Shown: piece by piece, positions 1 to 5,615 of the stretch
How positions within the stretch are numbered: the stretch's first letter is position 1
How the letters are laid out: every line of letters starts with the position of its first letter
Origin: Alphaproteobacteria bacterium
Lineage (GTDB): Bacteria; Pseudomonadota; Alphaproteobacteria; UBA828
NCBI GenBank assembly: GCA_018668475.1
Contig: JABJCZ010000209.1
Span: forward strand, 1-5,615
Length of the DNA stretch: 5,615 nt
Direction: 5' to 3'
The notes under the pieces: model-generated
Told to the model about the DNA's origin: nothing
The model's database searches: none
Seen by the model: only the letters and a program-made list of their open reading frames with translations
Translations under genes and position numbers: made by a program

Positions 1-29
1 CCGTCGGCCTGGCGTTCGGCTCACAGTAA
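1..29 (+). CDS. Possible 3' end of an upstream gene (partial)
   Basis: The frame beginning at base 3 reads V-G-L-A-F-G-S-Q and ends at a TAA at 27-29. That stop overlaps the ribosome binding site of the next gene and lies 10 bases before its start codon, the usual layout of an operon junction. Only eight codons are visible, so no product can be named. The other two plus-strand frames are also open here, and one of them is the upstream extension of the amidohydrolase frame, so this call rests on arrangement alone. Confidence 0.3.
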
Positions 30-32
30 GGA
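28..32 (+). promoter_or_regulatory. Ribosome binding site of the amidohydrolase
   Basis: AAGGA lies 7 bases before the ATG at 40. It decides the start, because the same frame stays open upstream to the window edge without an ATG, GTG or TTG. Confidence 0.75.
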
Positions 33-39
33 ACAGCTC

Positions 40-678
40 ATGTCATCCGACCTTGATGTCTACAAAAAACAGAACTTCGGCAACCCAATCGGTATCGGCA
101 ATTCGCCGGCGTTGCTGATTGTCGATTTTGTAAACGGGTTCGATGATGCCGACGCGTTCGGTGGCGGCAATATTCCCGAAGCCATCGCAACGACCAAACG
201 GCTCCTGGCCTACGCCCGCAAACGTAACCTGCCGGTTGCCCACACCCGGGTGATTTATGCCGATGACGGGGCTGACCGCAACATCATGTGCCGCAAGGTA
301 CCGGCATTAAACGGACTAACAGAAGACGCGCCGAGCAGCCAGATCGTTGAGGCTCTGACACCGGTGGACGGTGAGATCGTGGTCCGCAAGCGATTCCCGT
401 CGGCCTTTTTTGGAACCGACCTGGCGACACTCTTTACGATGCGCGGCATTGATACGGTGCTTGTCACTGGTTGCACGACAAGCGGTTGCGTGCGTGCAAG
501 TGTCCTCGACGCAATGTGCTGGGGCTTCCGCCCGATTGTGGTCACTGACGGCTGCGGTGATCGGGCCATTGGCCCGCACGATGCGAACCTCTTCGACATG
601 GGTCAGAAATACGCCGACCTGATGACCGCGGACGAAATCATGGCCAAGATCGACGAAGCGCCCGCAGCGGCCGAATAA
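40..678 (+). CDS. Isochorismatase-family cysteine amidohydrolase, N-carbamoylsarcosine amidase-like
   Basis: A 212-residue cytoplasmic hydrolase with no signal peptide or membrane segment. The isochorismatase-like fold is clear: strand 1 ends LLIVDFVNGF with the presumed catalytic Asp29, the catalytic Lys117 sits in VRKRFPSAFFGT, and the nucleophile Cys150 in GCTTSGCVRAS. The Lys-to-Cys spacing of 33 equals that of Arthrobacter N-carbamoylsarcosine amidase (known triad Asp51, Lys144, Cys177). The residues at 145-146 match the place of the family's cis-peptide. The tail DRAIGPHDANLFDMGQKYAD (174-193) is typical of the carbamoylsarcosine amidase/maleamate amidase branch. Expected chemistry is hydrolysis of a carbamoyl or amide group, releasing ammonia. 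The neighbouring hydantoinase operon favours an N-carbamoyl amino acid such as N-carbamoylsarcosine; maleamate or another amide remains possible. The start at ATG 40 has a good Shine-Dalgarno and gives the usual short N-terminus before strand 1. The gene ends in tandem TAA TAA. Family is near certain; substrate is inferred. Confidence 0.93.
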   Translation: MSSDLDVYKKQNFGNPIGIGNSPALLIVDFVNGFDDADAFGGGNIPEAIATTKRLLAYARKRNLPVAHTRVIYADDGADRNIMCRKVPALNGLTEDAPSSQIVEALTPVDGEIVVRKRFPSAFFGTDLATLFTMRGIDTVLVTGCTTSGCVRASVLDAMCWGFRPIVVTDGCGDRAIGPHDANLFDMGQKYADLMTADEIMAKIDEAPAAAE

Positions 679-704
679 TAATTCGACCTGCATCAATCCA
701 AGAC

Positions 705-712
705 AAAAGGAA
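705..712 (+). promoter_or_regulatory. Ribosome binding site of the dehydrogenase
   Basis: AAAAGGAA lies 7 bases before the ATG at 720. The 41-base gap after the amidohydrolase holds this site and no visible terminator, which supports co-transcription. Confidence 0.75.
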
Positions 713-719
713 CCCGCCC

Positions 720-1748
720 ATGAAGGCGATTGTGATCCGCGAGTTCGGCGGTGTTGAAAAACTGCTGTACGAAGAAATTGAAACCCCGTCTCCCGGTCCC
801 GGGCAGGTTCTGGTGCGTATCCGTGCAAGCGGAATCAACCACCTTGACCATGACTTGCGCGAGGGCGTTTCCGGTATCGATGTCGCTATGCCGCACGTAC
901 TTGGTGTTGAGGGTGTGGGCGAGATTGCGGAGCTCGGCGCCGGCGTGAGCGGTCCCGCTGTCGGCTCCCGCGTTGCCATTCATTTTGCGCAAGGCGACCC
1001 CCTGAGCGACATGTGGCTCTCGGGCCTCGACGGTGTGGATTTTACCCACGGACGGATTGGCGCAGATCGCTGGGGTACCTATGCCGAATATTGTGTGGCA
1101 GAGGCAACCTCCATCATTCCCCTGCCTGACGCGCTAGACTATGAGACCGCTGCCGCCTCAGTCATCGGACTCGGCACGGCCTGGCACATGACTGTATCGC
1201 TGGGTGACGTGAAAGCCGACAAGACAGTGCTGGTCAATGCGGCCGGCAGCGTTGTCGGCTCCTGCGCTATTCAGGTCGCCAAGCTTCATGGTGCGCGTGT
1301 GATCGCCACCGCCGGATCAGATGCCAAACTGGACATGGCGAAAGAAATCGGCGCCGACGAAGTGATCAACTACACCAGCCAGAGCATCCGCGAAGAAGTC
1401 GCCCGCATGACCAACAAACGTGGCGTTGATCTGGTAATCGAAAGCGTCGGCGGCGATGTGCTCGCCCAGAGTATTGATGCCGTCGCCTTGAACGGACGGC
1501 TGATCACCTGTGGGGCCCATGGTGGTGAGACAGTGCCTATCAATATTATCGAGCTATTCCGCAAACACATGATGGTCCACGGCAGCCACCTCGCGGGCCG
1601 CCGTGAGATAATGCATGTGCTGGGCCTTGCCGCGGCCGGCCGTTTGAAGCCGATCATTCACAAGGTGTTTCCGCTGGCGGAGGTCCAAGCGGCTGCGCGC
1701 AAGACTGCGGAGCGCGACGTATTCGGCAAGATGGTGTTGATCCCGTAG
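720..1748 (+). CDS. Zinc-independent MDR oxidoreductase (quinone oxidoreductase-like)
   Basis: A 342-residue medium-chain dehydrogenase/reductase, full length for the family. The N-terminal GroES-like catalytic domain (about 1-125) has the GINHLDHDLREG segment (38-49) and PHVLGVEGVGEI (58-69). The Rossmann domain (about 130-290) has a nucleotide-binding loop AAGSVVGSCAIQVAK (174-188), then GADEVINY (211-218) and GVDLVIESVGG (235-245). The C-terminal FGKMVLIP is typical. The three catalytic zinc ligands of alcohol dehydrogenases appear replaced: Cys by Asn40, His by Val63, Cys by Leu151. There is no cysteine before residue 125, so the four-cysteine structural zinc site is missing although the loop (about 91-118) is retained. 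It should therefore be an NAD(P)H-dependent reductase of quinones, enones or enoyl thioesters rather than a zinc alcohol dehydrogenase. It probably shares a transcript with the preceding amidohydrolase; its role beside amide hydrolysis is not apparent. Family certain, substrate unknown. Confidence 0.93.
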   Translation: MKAIVIREFGGVEKLLYEEIETPSPGPGQVLVRIRASGINHLDHDLREGVSGIDVAMPHVLGVEGVGEIAELGAGVSGPAVGSRVAIHFAQGDPLSDMWLSGLDGVDFTHGRIGADRWGTYAEYCVAEATSIIPLPDALDYETAAASVIGLGTAWHMTVSLGDVKADKTVLVNAAGSVVGSCAIQVAKLHGARVIATAGSDAKLDMAKEIGADEVINYTSQSIREEVARMTNKRGVDLVIESVGGDVLAQSIDAVALNGRLITCGAHGGETVPINIIELFRKHMMVHGSHLAGRREIMHVLGLAAAGRLKPIIHKVFPLAEVQAAARKTAERDVFGKMVLIP

Positions 1749-1770
1749 CGGCGATGTCAGTTCAGGCTGC

Positions 1771-1800
1771 GATCAGCGGTTTGGGTGTCACCCTCTGATC
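1771..1800. terminator. Imperfect inverted repeat between convergent genes, possible bidirectional terminator
   Basis: GATCAG (1771-1776) pairs with CTGATC (1795-1800), and inside it GGG (1783-1785) pairs with CCC (1791-1793) around a five-base loop. An asymmetric internal loop of six bases against one separates the stems. It sits in the 57-base gap where two transcripts meet tail to tail, where a shared terminator would be expected. Neither strand has a following T tract, so it is not a canonical intrinsic terminator. Confidence 0.35.
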
Positions 1801-1805
1801 CCGCT

Positions 1806-3545
1806 TCAGGATTTGCGTAGCGCACCTGTTGCGGCTTCGTCTGGCGCGCCGCTCTCATCAAGCGCGACGCCATACACCTGCCGGGCTGCCGCGCGCGACA
1901 CCCAACCTTCGGCGACATCCCGGGCGACCCAGGCGGGATCGCGTTCGGACGGCGGACCATAACCACCGCCACCTGCCGAACAACTGACGATCGTCTCGCC
2001 CGGTAGTAGCTTTACCTGCGCACAGGCCTCAACCACATCAAGCTCTCCGTTGCGCCTGCGTAAATGCTGACGAGCTAGGGCACCCTTGCCGCCACCTCGC
2101 GCACCCGGAGCAGCGTTATCGGTGCCGTCACTGACGTAACCGACTTCAAGTTCACAATCATCGGGGCCGAATTCGACAACCGCGCCAGGCGCGCCGCGGG
2201 TGCGGCCGACACCGCCGCCATCGCATTCAAAATGGCGCCCTTTGACGATGATCGGGAAGTTCAGTTCGTCGAGTTCGATGCTGTCCTGATTACACAGGCC
2301 GGCATTGCCCACATGACCAACAGTGACCCAGGCATCCTGATTAGCAGATGCTGCACCGCCGCCGAAACCGAGAAAGATCTGATTCACAAAGGCCTCATCC
2401 GACCTCGGGTTATGACCGGATATAACGCCAACACTGGGCGGGATGACACTACCAACCTCACCCATGCCAAACCCATCACCAAGCTCAGCGATTGCGCGCT
2501 GCACGCCGTTGGCAACATGGTCGGCAACATTGGTGGTCGCGACCGAGCAGCTTGTCGGGTGCCTTGGGATACCGACAATGCAGTTTTCTCGCAGATGCAG
2601 CTCTATACGGCGAAAGCTGCCTGCGTTTGGCGGGACGGTATGATCGACAGAATTGAAAACGCCAACCATCGCCGATGTTCGCGCGCAGGCTTCGCTCAGA
2701 TTCAGCCCGCACGGCAAACAATCCTGGTTATCCCGCAGATCAATCTCAACGCGCCCGTCTTCCGGGTGAACCGTTACTGTTGTTTTCACGGTCACACCGT
2801 CGGGCGCACCAGGAAATACATCGTGCTTGCTCTCGACCGTGTGAGAGCCGGCGGGCAAACGATTCACAGCGGCAATCATGCGCTGCTCGCTATAATCGAA
2901 CCATTCACCGGCGAACTTGTCGAGCTCATCCCAGCCGAACTCGTCTGCCAGCACTGTCAGCTCGCGTTCACCAATCCGCGCCGCGCCGAGCATCGCCAGG
3001 TAATCCCCCCACCATTGCTCCGGCACCCGAATACGCATCTTGCACATACGCACGATGTCGTCGTTGTTCTCATAATCGCGCTGGACCTGAACGGCCGGAA
3101 AAATAAGCGCGCCTTCTTCATAGACGTCCCGCGCACCACCCATATACGTCGTCGGCAGAGAATTACCGCAATCAGCCTGATGAGCCTTCGCGAGAACCGT
3201 AAACCTATGCACGCCGGCATCGTCCATCACCGGCACCAGGATTGTGTGATCCGCCGGGTGGGAGCATCCGTGATAAGGAGAATTGTGGAGATAGGCATCA
3301 CCGCGCTTAAGCTCGGGGTGAAACTCCTTCATCGCCTGGTTCATGAGGTCAGGCCCGCTCAACACATGGATCGGCAAGCTCTCTGCAGTCGACAGCAATT
3401 GACTATCAGCGGTCACCAGGCAGCAGGAAAAGTCCCGAGCTGTATTGAGCACGCCGGAACGTCCAGTGCGAAAGAGGGTGTTGGCCATCTTGCGGCAAAC
3501 GCCCTCCATGCGCTTGTTTAGAATGGCAAGTTGCACTCCATCCAT
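1806..3545 (-). CDS. hyuB: Hydantoinase B / oxoprolinase-family subunit, second (downstream) copy
   Basis: A 579-residue HyuB-type subunit, the normal length for this family. HyuB works with HyuA in ATP-dependent opening of hydantoin-like rings; relatives include 5-oxoprolinase and the large subunits of acetone and acetophenone carboxylases. Visible family blocks: RDFSCCLVTAD (37-47), HNSPYHGCSH (87-96, usually NDPYxGGTH), the EEGALIFP segment (143-150), RIRVPEQWWGDYLAMLGAA (171-189), CGLNLSEA (279-286), PPNAGSFRRIELHL (305-318), a glycine-rich DGGGVGRTRG (442-451), and the terminal GGGGYGPP (525-532) with VYGV (557-560). The start was set at ATG 3545: the frame stays open to 3701, but that would overlap the upstream gene by 122 bases, and homology with the upstream copy begins right after Met3545. 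The ribosome binding site is weak. It follows its paralogue by 34 bases and is the last gene of the operon. Compared with that copy it departs from the usual motifs at Cys94 and at 443-446. Substrate is inferred only. Confidence 0.93.
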   Translation of the reverse strand: MDGVQLAILNKRMEGVCRKMANTLFRTGRSGVLNTARDFSCCLVTADSQLLSTAESLPIHVLSGPDLMNQAMKEFHPELKRGDAYLHNSPYHGCSHPADHTILVPVMDDAGVHRFTVLAKAHQADCGNSLPTTYMGGARDVYEEGALIFPAVQVQRDYENNDDIVRMCKMRIRVPEQWWGDYLAMLGAARIGERELTVLADEFGWDELDKFAGEWFDYSEQRMIAAVNRLPAGSHTVESKHDVFPGAPDGVTVKTTVTVHPEDGRVEIDLRDNQDCLPCGLNLSEACARTSAMVGVFNSVDHTVPPNAGSFRRIELHLRENCIVGIPRHPTSCSVATTNVADHVANGVQRAIAELGDGFGMGEVGSVIPPSVGVISGHNPRSDEAFVNQIFLGFGGGAASANQDAWVTVGHVGNAGLCNQDSIELDELNFPIIVKGRHFECDGGGVGRTRGAPGAVVEFGPDDCELEVGYVSDGTDNAAPGARGGGKGALARQHLRRRNGELDVVEACAQVKLLPGETIVSCSAGGGGYGPPSERDPAWVARDVAEGWVSRAAARQVYGVALDESGAPDEAATGALRKS

Positions 3546-3551
3546 ATGCCG

Positions 3552-3556
3552 TTTCC
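3552..3556 (-). promoter_or_regulatory. Weak ribosome binding site of the downstream hyuB copy
   Basis: Read on the minus strand, GGAAA lies 6 bases before the ATG at 3545; an AAGG (3561-3558) lies 12 bases away, which is far. Both are poorer than the site of the upstream copy, so unequal translation of the two paralogues, or translational coupling across the 34-base gap, is possible. Confidence 0.4.
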
Positions 3557-3579
3557 GCCTTGTTGCTGTCGCCTGCTCG

Positions 3580-5370
3580 TCAGGCGGCGAGTTCCGTTCT
3601 GCGCTGTTCTGTCGCTGCCAGATCCGGCAAGCCGTCCTCACCAAGAACAACGCCGTAAATATCACGCGCGCGGTCAACCGATACCCAGCGCTCGCGCACA
3701 TCTATTGCCACTTTGCCCGGGTCACGCGCCAAAGGCGATTCATATCCGCCCCCGCCGCAGGAATACGACACGATGCTCTGGCCTTCCGGAATGATGGCCT
3801 GGGCACATGGCGGCAACGGATGCATATTGCCATCAAGGTCACGCCGATACTGGTGGGCGCAGGCGCCTGGCCCTGCCCCGCGCACCCCTTCCGCCGGTGT
3901 CTCATTGCCATCGCTCACGTAACCGACCTCCATGTCTCCTTCAGTCGGCCCAAATTCGCAATAGACGCCTTCACCACCGCGGGTGCGACCCGCGCCACCA
4001 CTGTCTTGCACAAAGTGCCGGCCACGGACCAACATCGGAAAACGCATTTCATCCATCTCGATACTGTCCTGATAGGACAGTCCGGCATTACCCATATGCC
4101 CGATGGAGAGCCACGCATCGTTGGTTGGCGATGCGGCACCACCACCCCAGCCGAGGAAAATCTGGTTTACGTAAGGCCCACTGGTCATTTCGCTGCTGCC
4201 GGAGATAACCCCGATGCTTGGTGGAATAATGGCCCCGGTCGCGGCCATGCCAAAGCCGTCACCGAGTTCGGCAATTCCGCGCTGAACACTTGTGCCGACA
4301 CGATCCGCGACATTGGTCGTAGCTACCGAACAACTTGTCGGATGCCGGGGAATTCCGACTACGCAATTTTCTCGCAGGTGCAGTTTGATACGGCGAAACG
4401 AGCCCTGATTGGTCGGCACGTCCTCAGGTATCGCATTGAAAATACCCAGCAGCGCCGACGTTTCCGCACATGCCTGACTAAGATTGAGGCCACAAGGAAA
4501 GCAATCCGGATTGTCGGTCAGATCAACTTCGATCATCGCGTCATCGGGCCGCACGTCGACAGTCACCTTAATATCGATGCCGTCCTCAGCACCGGGAAAC
4601 GGGTCGTGCCTCGTTGTCGTGATTTTTGTGCCGGCGGGCATCCGCTTGACTGCAGCGCTCATCCGTTGCTCGCTATAGTCGAACCATTGATCCGCAAACT
4701 GAGCCAACGTGTCCCAACCGACATCGTTGCCGAGCGTCATCATTTCGCGTTCGCCAATTCGCGCAGCTCCCAGAGCCGCCAGGTAGTCGCCCCACCATTG
4801 TTCGGGCACCCGGATACGCATTTGGCACATGCGTACGATGTCTTCAATATCTTCGTAATTCTCCTGGATACGAACCGCCGGAAAAATCAGCGCGCCTTCC
4901 TGGTACACATCACGGGCGCTGCCGTGATAGGTGGTCGGAATCGAATTTCCACAGTCGGCCTGATGTGCTTTCGCTACCATCGTAAATCGATGGATACCGT
5001 CATCATCAATAACCGGCACCAGCGTCGTATGGTCGGCTGCGTGCGAGCCGCCGTGATAGGGAGAATTATGCAGGAAGGCATCGCCGCGCTTGAGCACGGG
5101 ATGAAACTCCTGCATGGCCTCTGCCATCATGTCTGCGCCGCGCAACACGTGAATGGGCAAACTCTCCGTTGCCGTGAGCAGCGCGTTATCTGCCGTTACC
5201 AAACAGCAGGAAAAGTCGCGCGCACTGTTCAGGACGCCAGAGCGACCGGTGCGCAACAACGTGTTGGACATCTTGCGGCATATGGCTTCCATACGCTTAT
5301 TGAGGATAGCCAGTTGAACGCCGTCGAGGACGTCACCCTTACCGGGTGATGTGCTTGCCTTGGTTGCCAT
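3580..5370 (-). CDS. hyuB: Hydantoinase B / oxoprolinase-family subunit, first (upstream) copy
   Basis: A 596-residue HyuB-type subunit, complete, cytoplasmic, no signal peptide. It directly follows the HyuA gene, the standard hyuA-hyuB order, so it is the likeliest partner in ATP-dependent hydrolysis of a hydantoin-type ring. Residues 16 onward align without net gap to the downstream copy, roughly two thirds identical by eye; the first 15 residues (MATKASTSPGKGDVL) are extra. Family blocks: RDFSCCLVTAD (51-61), HNSPYHGGSH (101-110), RIRVPEQWWGDYLAALGAA (185-203), CGLNLSQA (293-300), NQGSFRRIKLHL (321-332), the canonical DSGGAGRTRGG (456-466), GGGGY (539-543) and IYGV (571-574). After GGGGY it has Glu-Ser-Pro where the family usually has Gly-x-Pro. 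ATG 5370 is supported by a strong ribosome binding site. Alternatives are a carboxylase or 5-oxoprolinase subunit; the length fits bacterial HyuB better than the longer acetone carboxylase subunit. Confidence 0.95.
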   Translation of the reverse strand: MATKASTSPGKGDVLDGVQLAILNKRMEAICRKMSNTLLRTGRSGVLNSARDFSCCLVTADNALLTATESLPIHVLRGADMMAEAMQEFHPVLKRGDAFLHNSPYHGGSHAADHTTLVPVIDDDGIHRFTMVAKAHQADCGNSIPTTYHGSARDVYQEGALIFPAVRIQENYEDIEDIVRMCQMRIRVPEQWWGDYLAALGAARIGEREMMTLGNDVGWDTLAQFADQWFDYSEQRMSAAVKRMPAGTKITTTRHDPFPGAEDGIDIKVTVDVRPDDAMIEVDLTDNPDCFPCGLNLSQACAETSALLGIFNAIPEDVPTNQGSFRRIKLHLRENCVVGIPRHPTSCSVATTNVADRVGTSVQRGIAELGDGFGMAATGAIIPPSIGVISGSSEMTSGPYVNQIFLGWGGGAASPTNDAWLSIGHMGNAGLSYQDSIEMDEMRFPMLVRGRHFVQDSGGAGRTRGGEGVYCEFGPTEGDMEVGYVSDGNETPAEGVRGAGPGACAHQYRRDLDGNMHPLPPCAQAIIPEGQSIVSYSCGGGGYESPLARDPGKVAIDVRERWVSVDRARDIYGVVLGEDGLPDLAATEQRRTELAA

Positions 5371-5377
5371 TGTTCTG

Positions 5378-5385
5378 CCCTCTCC
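5378..5385 (-). promoter_or_regulatory. Ribosome binding site of the upstream hyuB copy
   Basis: Read on the minus strand, GGAGAGGG lies 7 bases before the ATG at 5370, within the 18-base gap after the HyuA stop codon. A strong site that fixes the start. Confidence 0.8.
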
Positions 5386-5388
5386 GTC

Positions 5389-5615
5389 TCAGTTGCCCGG
5401 CTCGATTACGAGACTGCCCGTATCTCGCCGCGCCGCACTCGCCCCAGGGTCTACGACAACGGTCGTAAAAGAAGATTCGACGATCGCCGGACCCGCAACC
5501 GCCTCGCCGCGCTTCATCGCCTCAAACCGCACGACCTTGGCATCCACCATGCCGACATCAGGAAAATAAGTTTTTCTAGTCTCGGAAGGCACGTCGGTAT
5601 GCGCTTTTTCCACCA
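5389..5615 (-). CDS. hyuA: Hydantoinase A / oxoprolinase-family subunit, C-terminal fragment (cut by window edge)
   Basis: Only the last 75 or so codons are visible; the frame is open to the window edge. The GTG at 5613-5611 is read here as an internal valine, not a start. The segment RKTYFPDVG, then GPAIVESSFTTVVVDPG and GSLVIEPG at the end, matches the C-terminal end of HyuA and related 5-oxoprolinase or acetone carboxylase subunits, where a GPAIIE...TTVV.PG pattern is conserved. The N-terminal part, which in this family carries the ATP-binding actin-like fold, lies outside the window. It ends 18 bases before the first HyuB gene on the same strand, giving the usual hyuA-hyuB order. Substrate class cannot be judged from this fragment. 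Confidence 0.88.
   Translation of the reverse strand, partial: VEKAHTDVPSETRKTYFPDVGMVDAKVVRFEAMKRGEAVAGPAIVESSFTTVVVDPGASAARRDTGSLVIEPGN

Larger units (their letters stand above)
1806..5325 (-). repeat. Tandem gene duplication: two hyuB copies in direct orientation
   Basis: The proteins from 3542-1806 and 5325-3580 align end to end with an offset of 14 residues and almost no gaps. The repeat period is 1783 bases. Identity is about 85% over the first 60 residues and falls in the middle and toward the C-terminus. At the DNA level synonymous positions are well diverged and identical runs are short, for example around the DFSCC codons, which points to an old duplication rather than a recent one or recent gene conversion. 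Confidence 0.9.

Noticed and set aside
472..489. GCTTSGC in the amidohydrolase as a possible metal-binding CxxxxC pair
   Set aside because: This is the conserved nucleophile loop of the carbamoylsarcosine amidase branch; the second cysteine is the catalytic one.
679..719. A promoter or terminator between the two plus-strand genes
   Set aside because: The 41-base gap shows no clear -35/-10 pair or hairpin, only the ribosome binding site.
316..828. A 170-codon minus-strand frame across the amidohydrolase and the next start
   Set aside because: It runs antisense through a well-supported gene and an operon junction, and has no family features or convincing ribosome binding site.
2232..3521. A 429-codon open frame on the plus strand opposite the downstream hyuB copy, resembling the one above
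   Set aside because: Also in codon register with hyuB. Its resemblance to the other antisense frame simply mirrors the gene duplication on the coding strand.
3445..5349. A 634-codon open frame on the plus strand opposite the upstream hyuB copy
   Set aside because: It is in exact codon register with the minus-strand gene, so a stop appears only where hyuB uses TTA, CTA or TCA, which are rare in this GC-rich gene. The minus-strand protein is a clear full-length family member, and the antisense translation shows no recognisable domain.
5389..5613. A small stand-alone gene starting at GTG 5613
   Set aside because: The frame continues to the window edge and the residues match the C-terminal end of HyuA, so it is a truncated view of a larger gene.

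Overview
The window is a moderately GC-rich, gene-dense piece of bacterial DNA. Short intergenic gaps, Shine-Dalgarno-led starts and the gene families fit a proteobacterium, but nothing here fixes the genus. It holds two convergent gene sets. No RNA gene, insertion sequence, CRISPR array or phage gene was seen.

Plus strand, 1-1748: a probable last few codons of an upstream gene, then an isochorismatase-fold cysteine amidohydrolase of the N-carbamoylsarcosine amidase type (40-678), then 41 bases on a zinc-less medium-chain dehydrogenase/reductase of the quinone-oxidoreductase type (720-1748). Spacing and ribosome binding sites suggest one transcript.

Minus strand, 5615-1806: the C-terminal end of a hydantoinase A (HyuA) subunit (5615-5389, cut by the window edge), followed by two complete, tandem, clearly paralogous hydantoinase B (HyuB) subunits (5370-3580 and 3545-1806). 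The gaps are 18 and 34 bases, so these three read as one operon transcribed toward the plus-strand genes. The two sets meet tail to tail in a 57-base gap with an imperfect inverted repeat.

Functional reading (inference): HyuA/HyuB enzymes open hydantoin-type cyclic amides with ATP, giving N-carbamoyl amino acids. An N-carbamoylsarcosine-type amidase would then remove the carbamoyl group as CO2 and ammonia. Together this resembles the N-methylhydantoin branch of creatinine breakdown, or a related cyclic-ureide pathway. The dehydrogenase's substrate is unknown. The most unusual feature is the doubled HyuB behind a single visible HyuA: the copies are similar over their whole length but differ at several glycine-rich motifs, suggesting an old duplication with specialised or heteromeric subunits.
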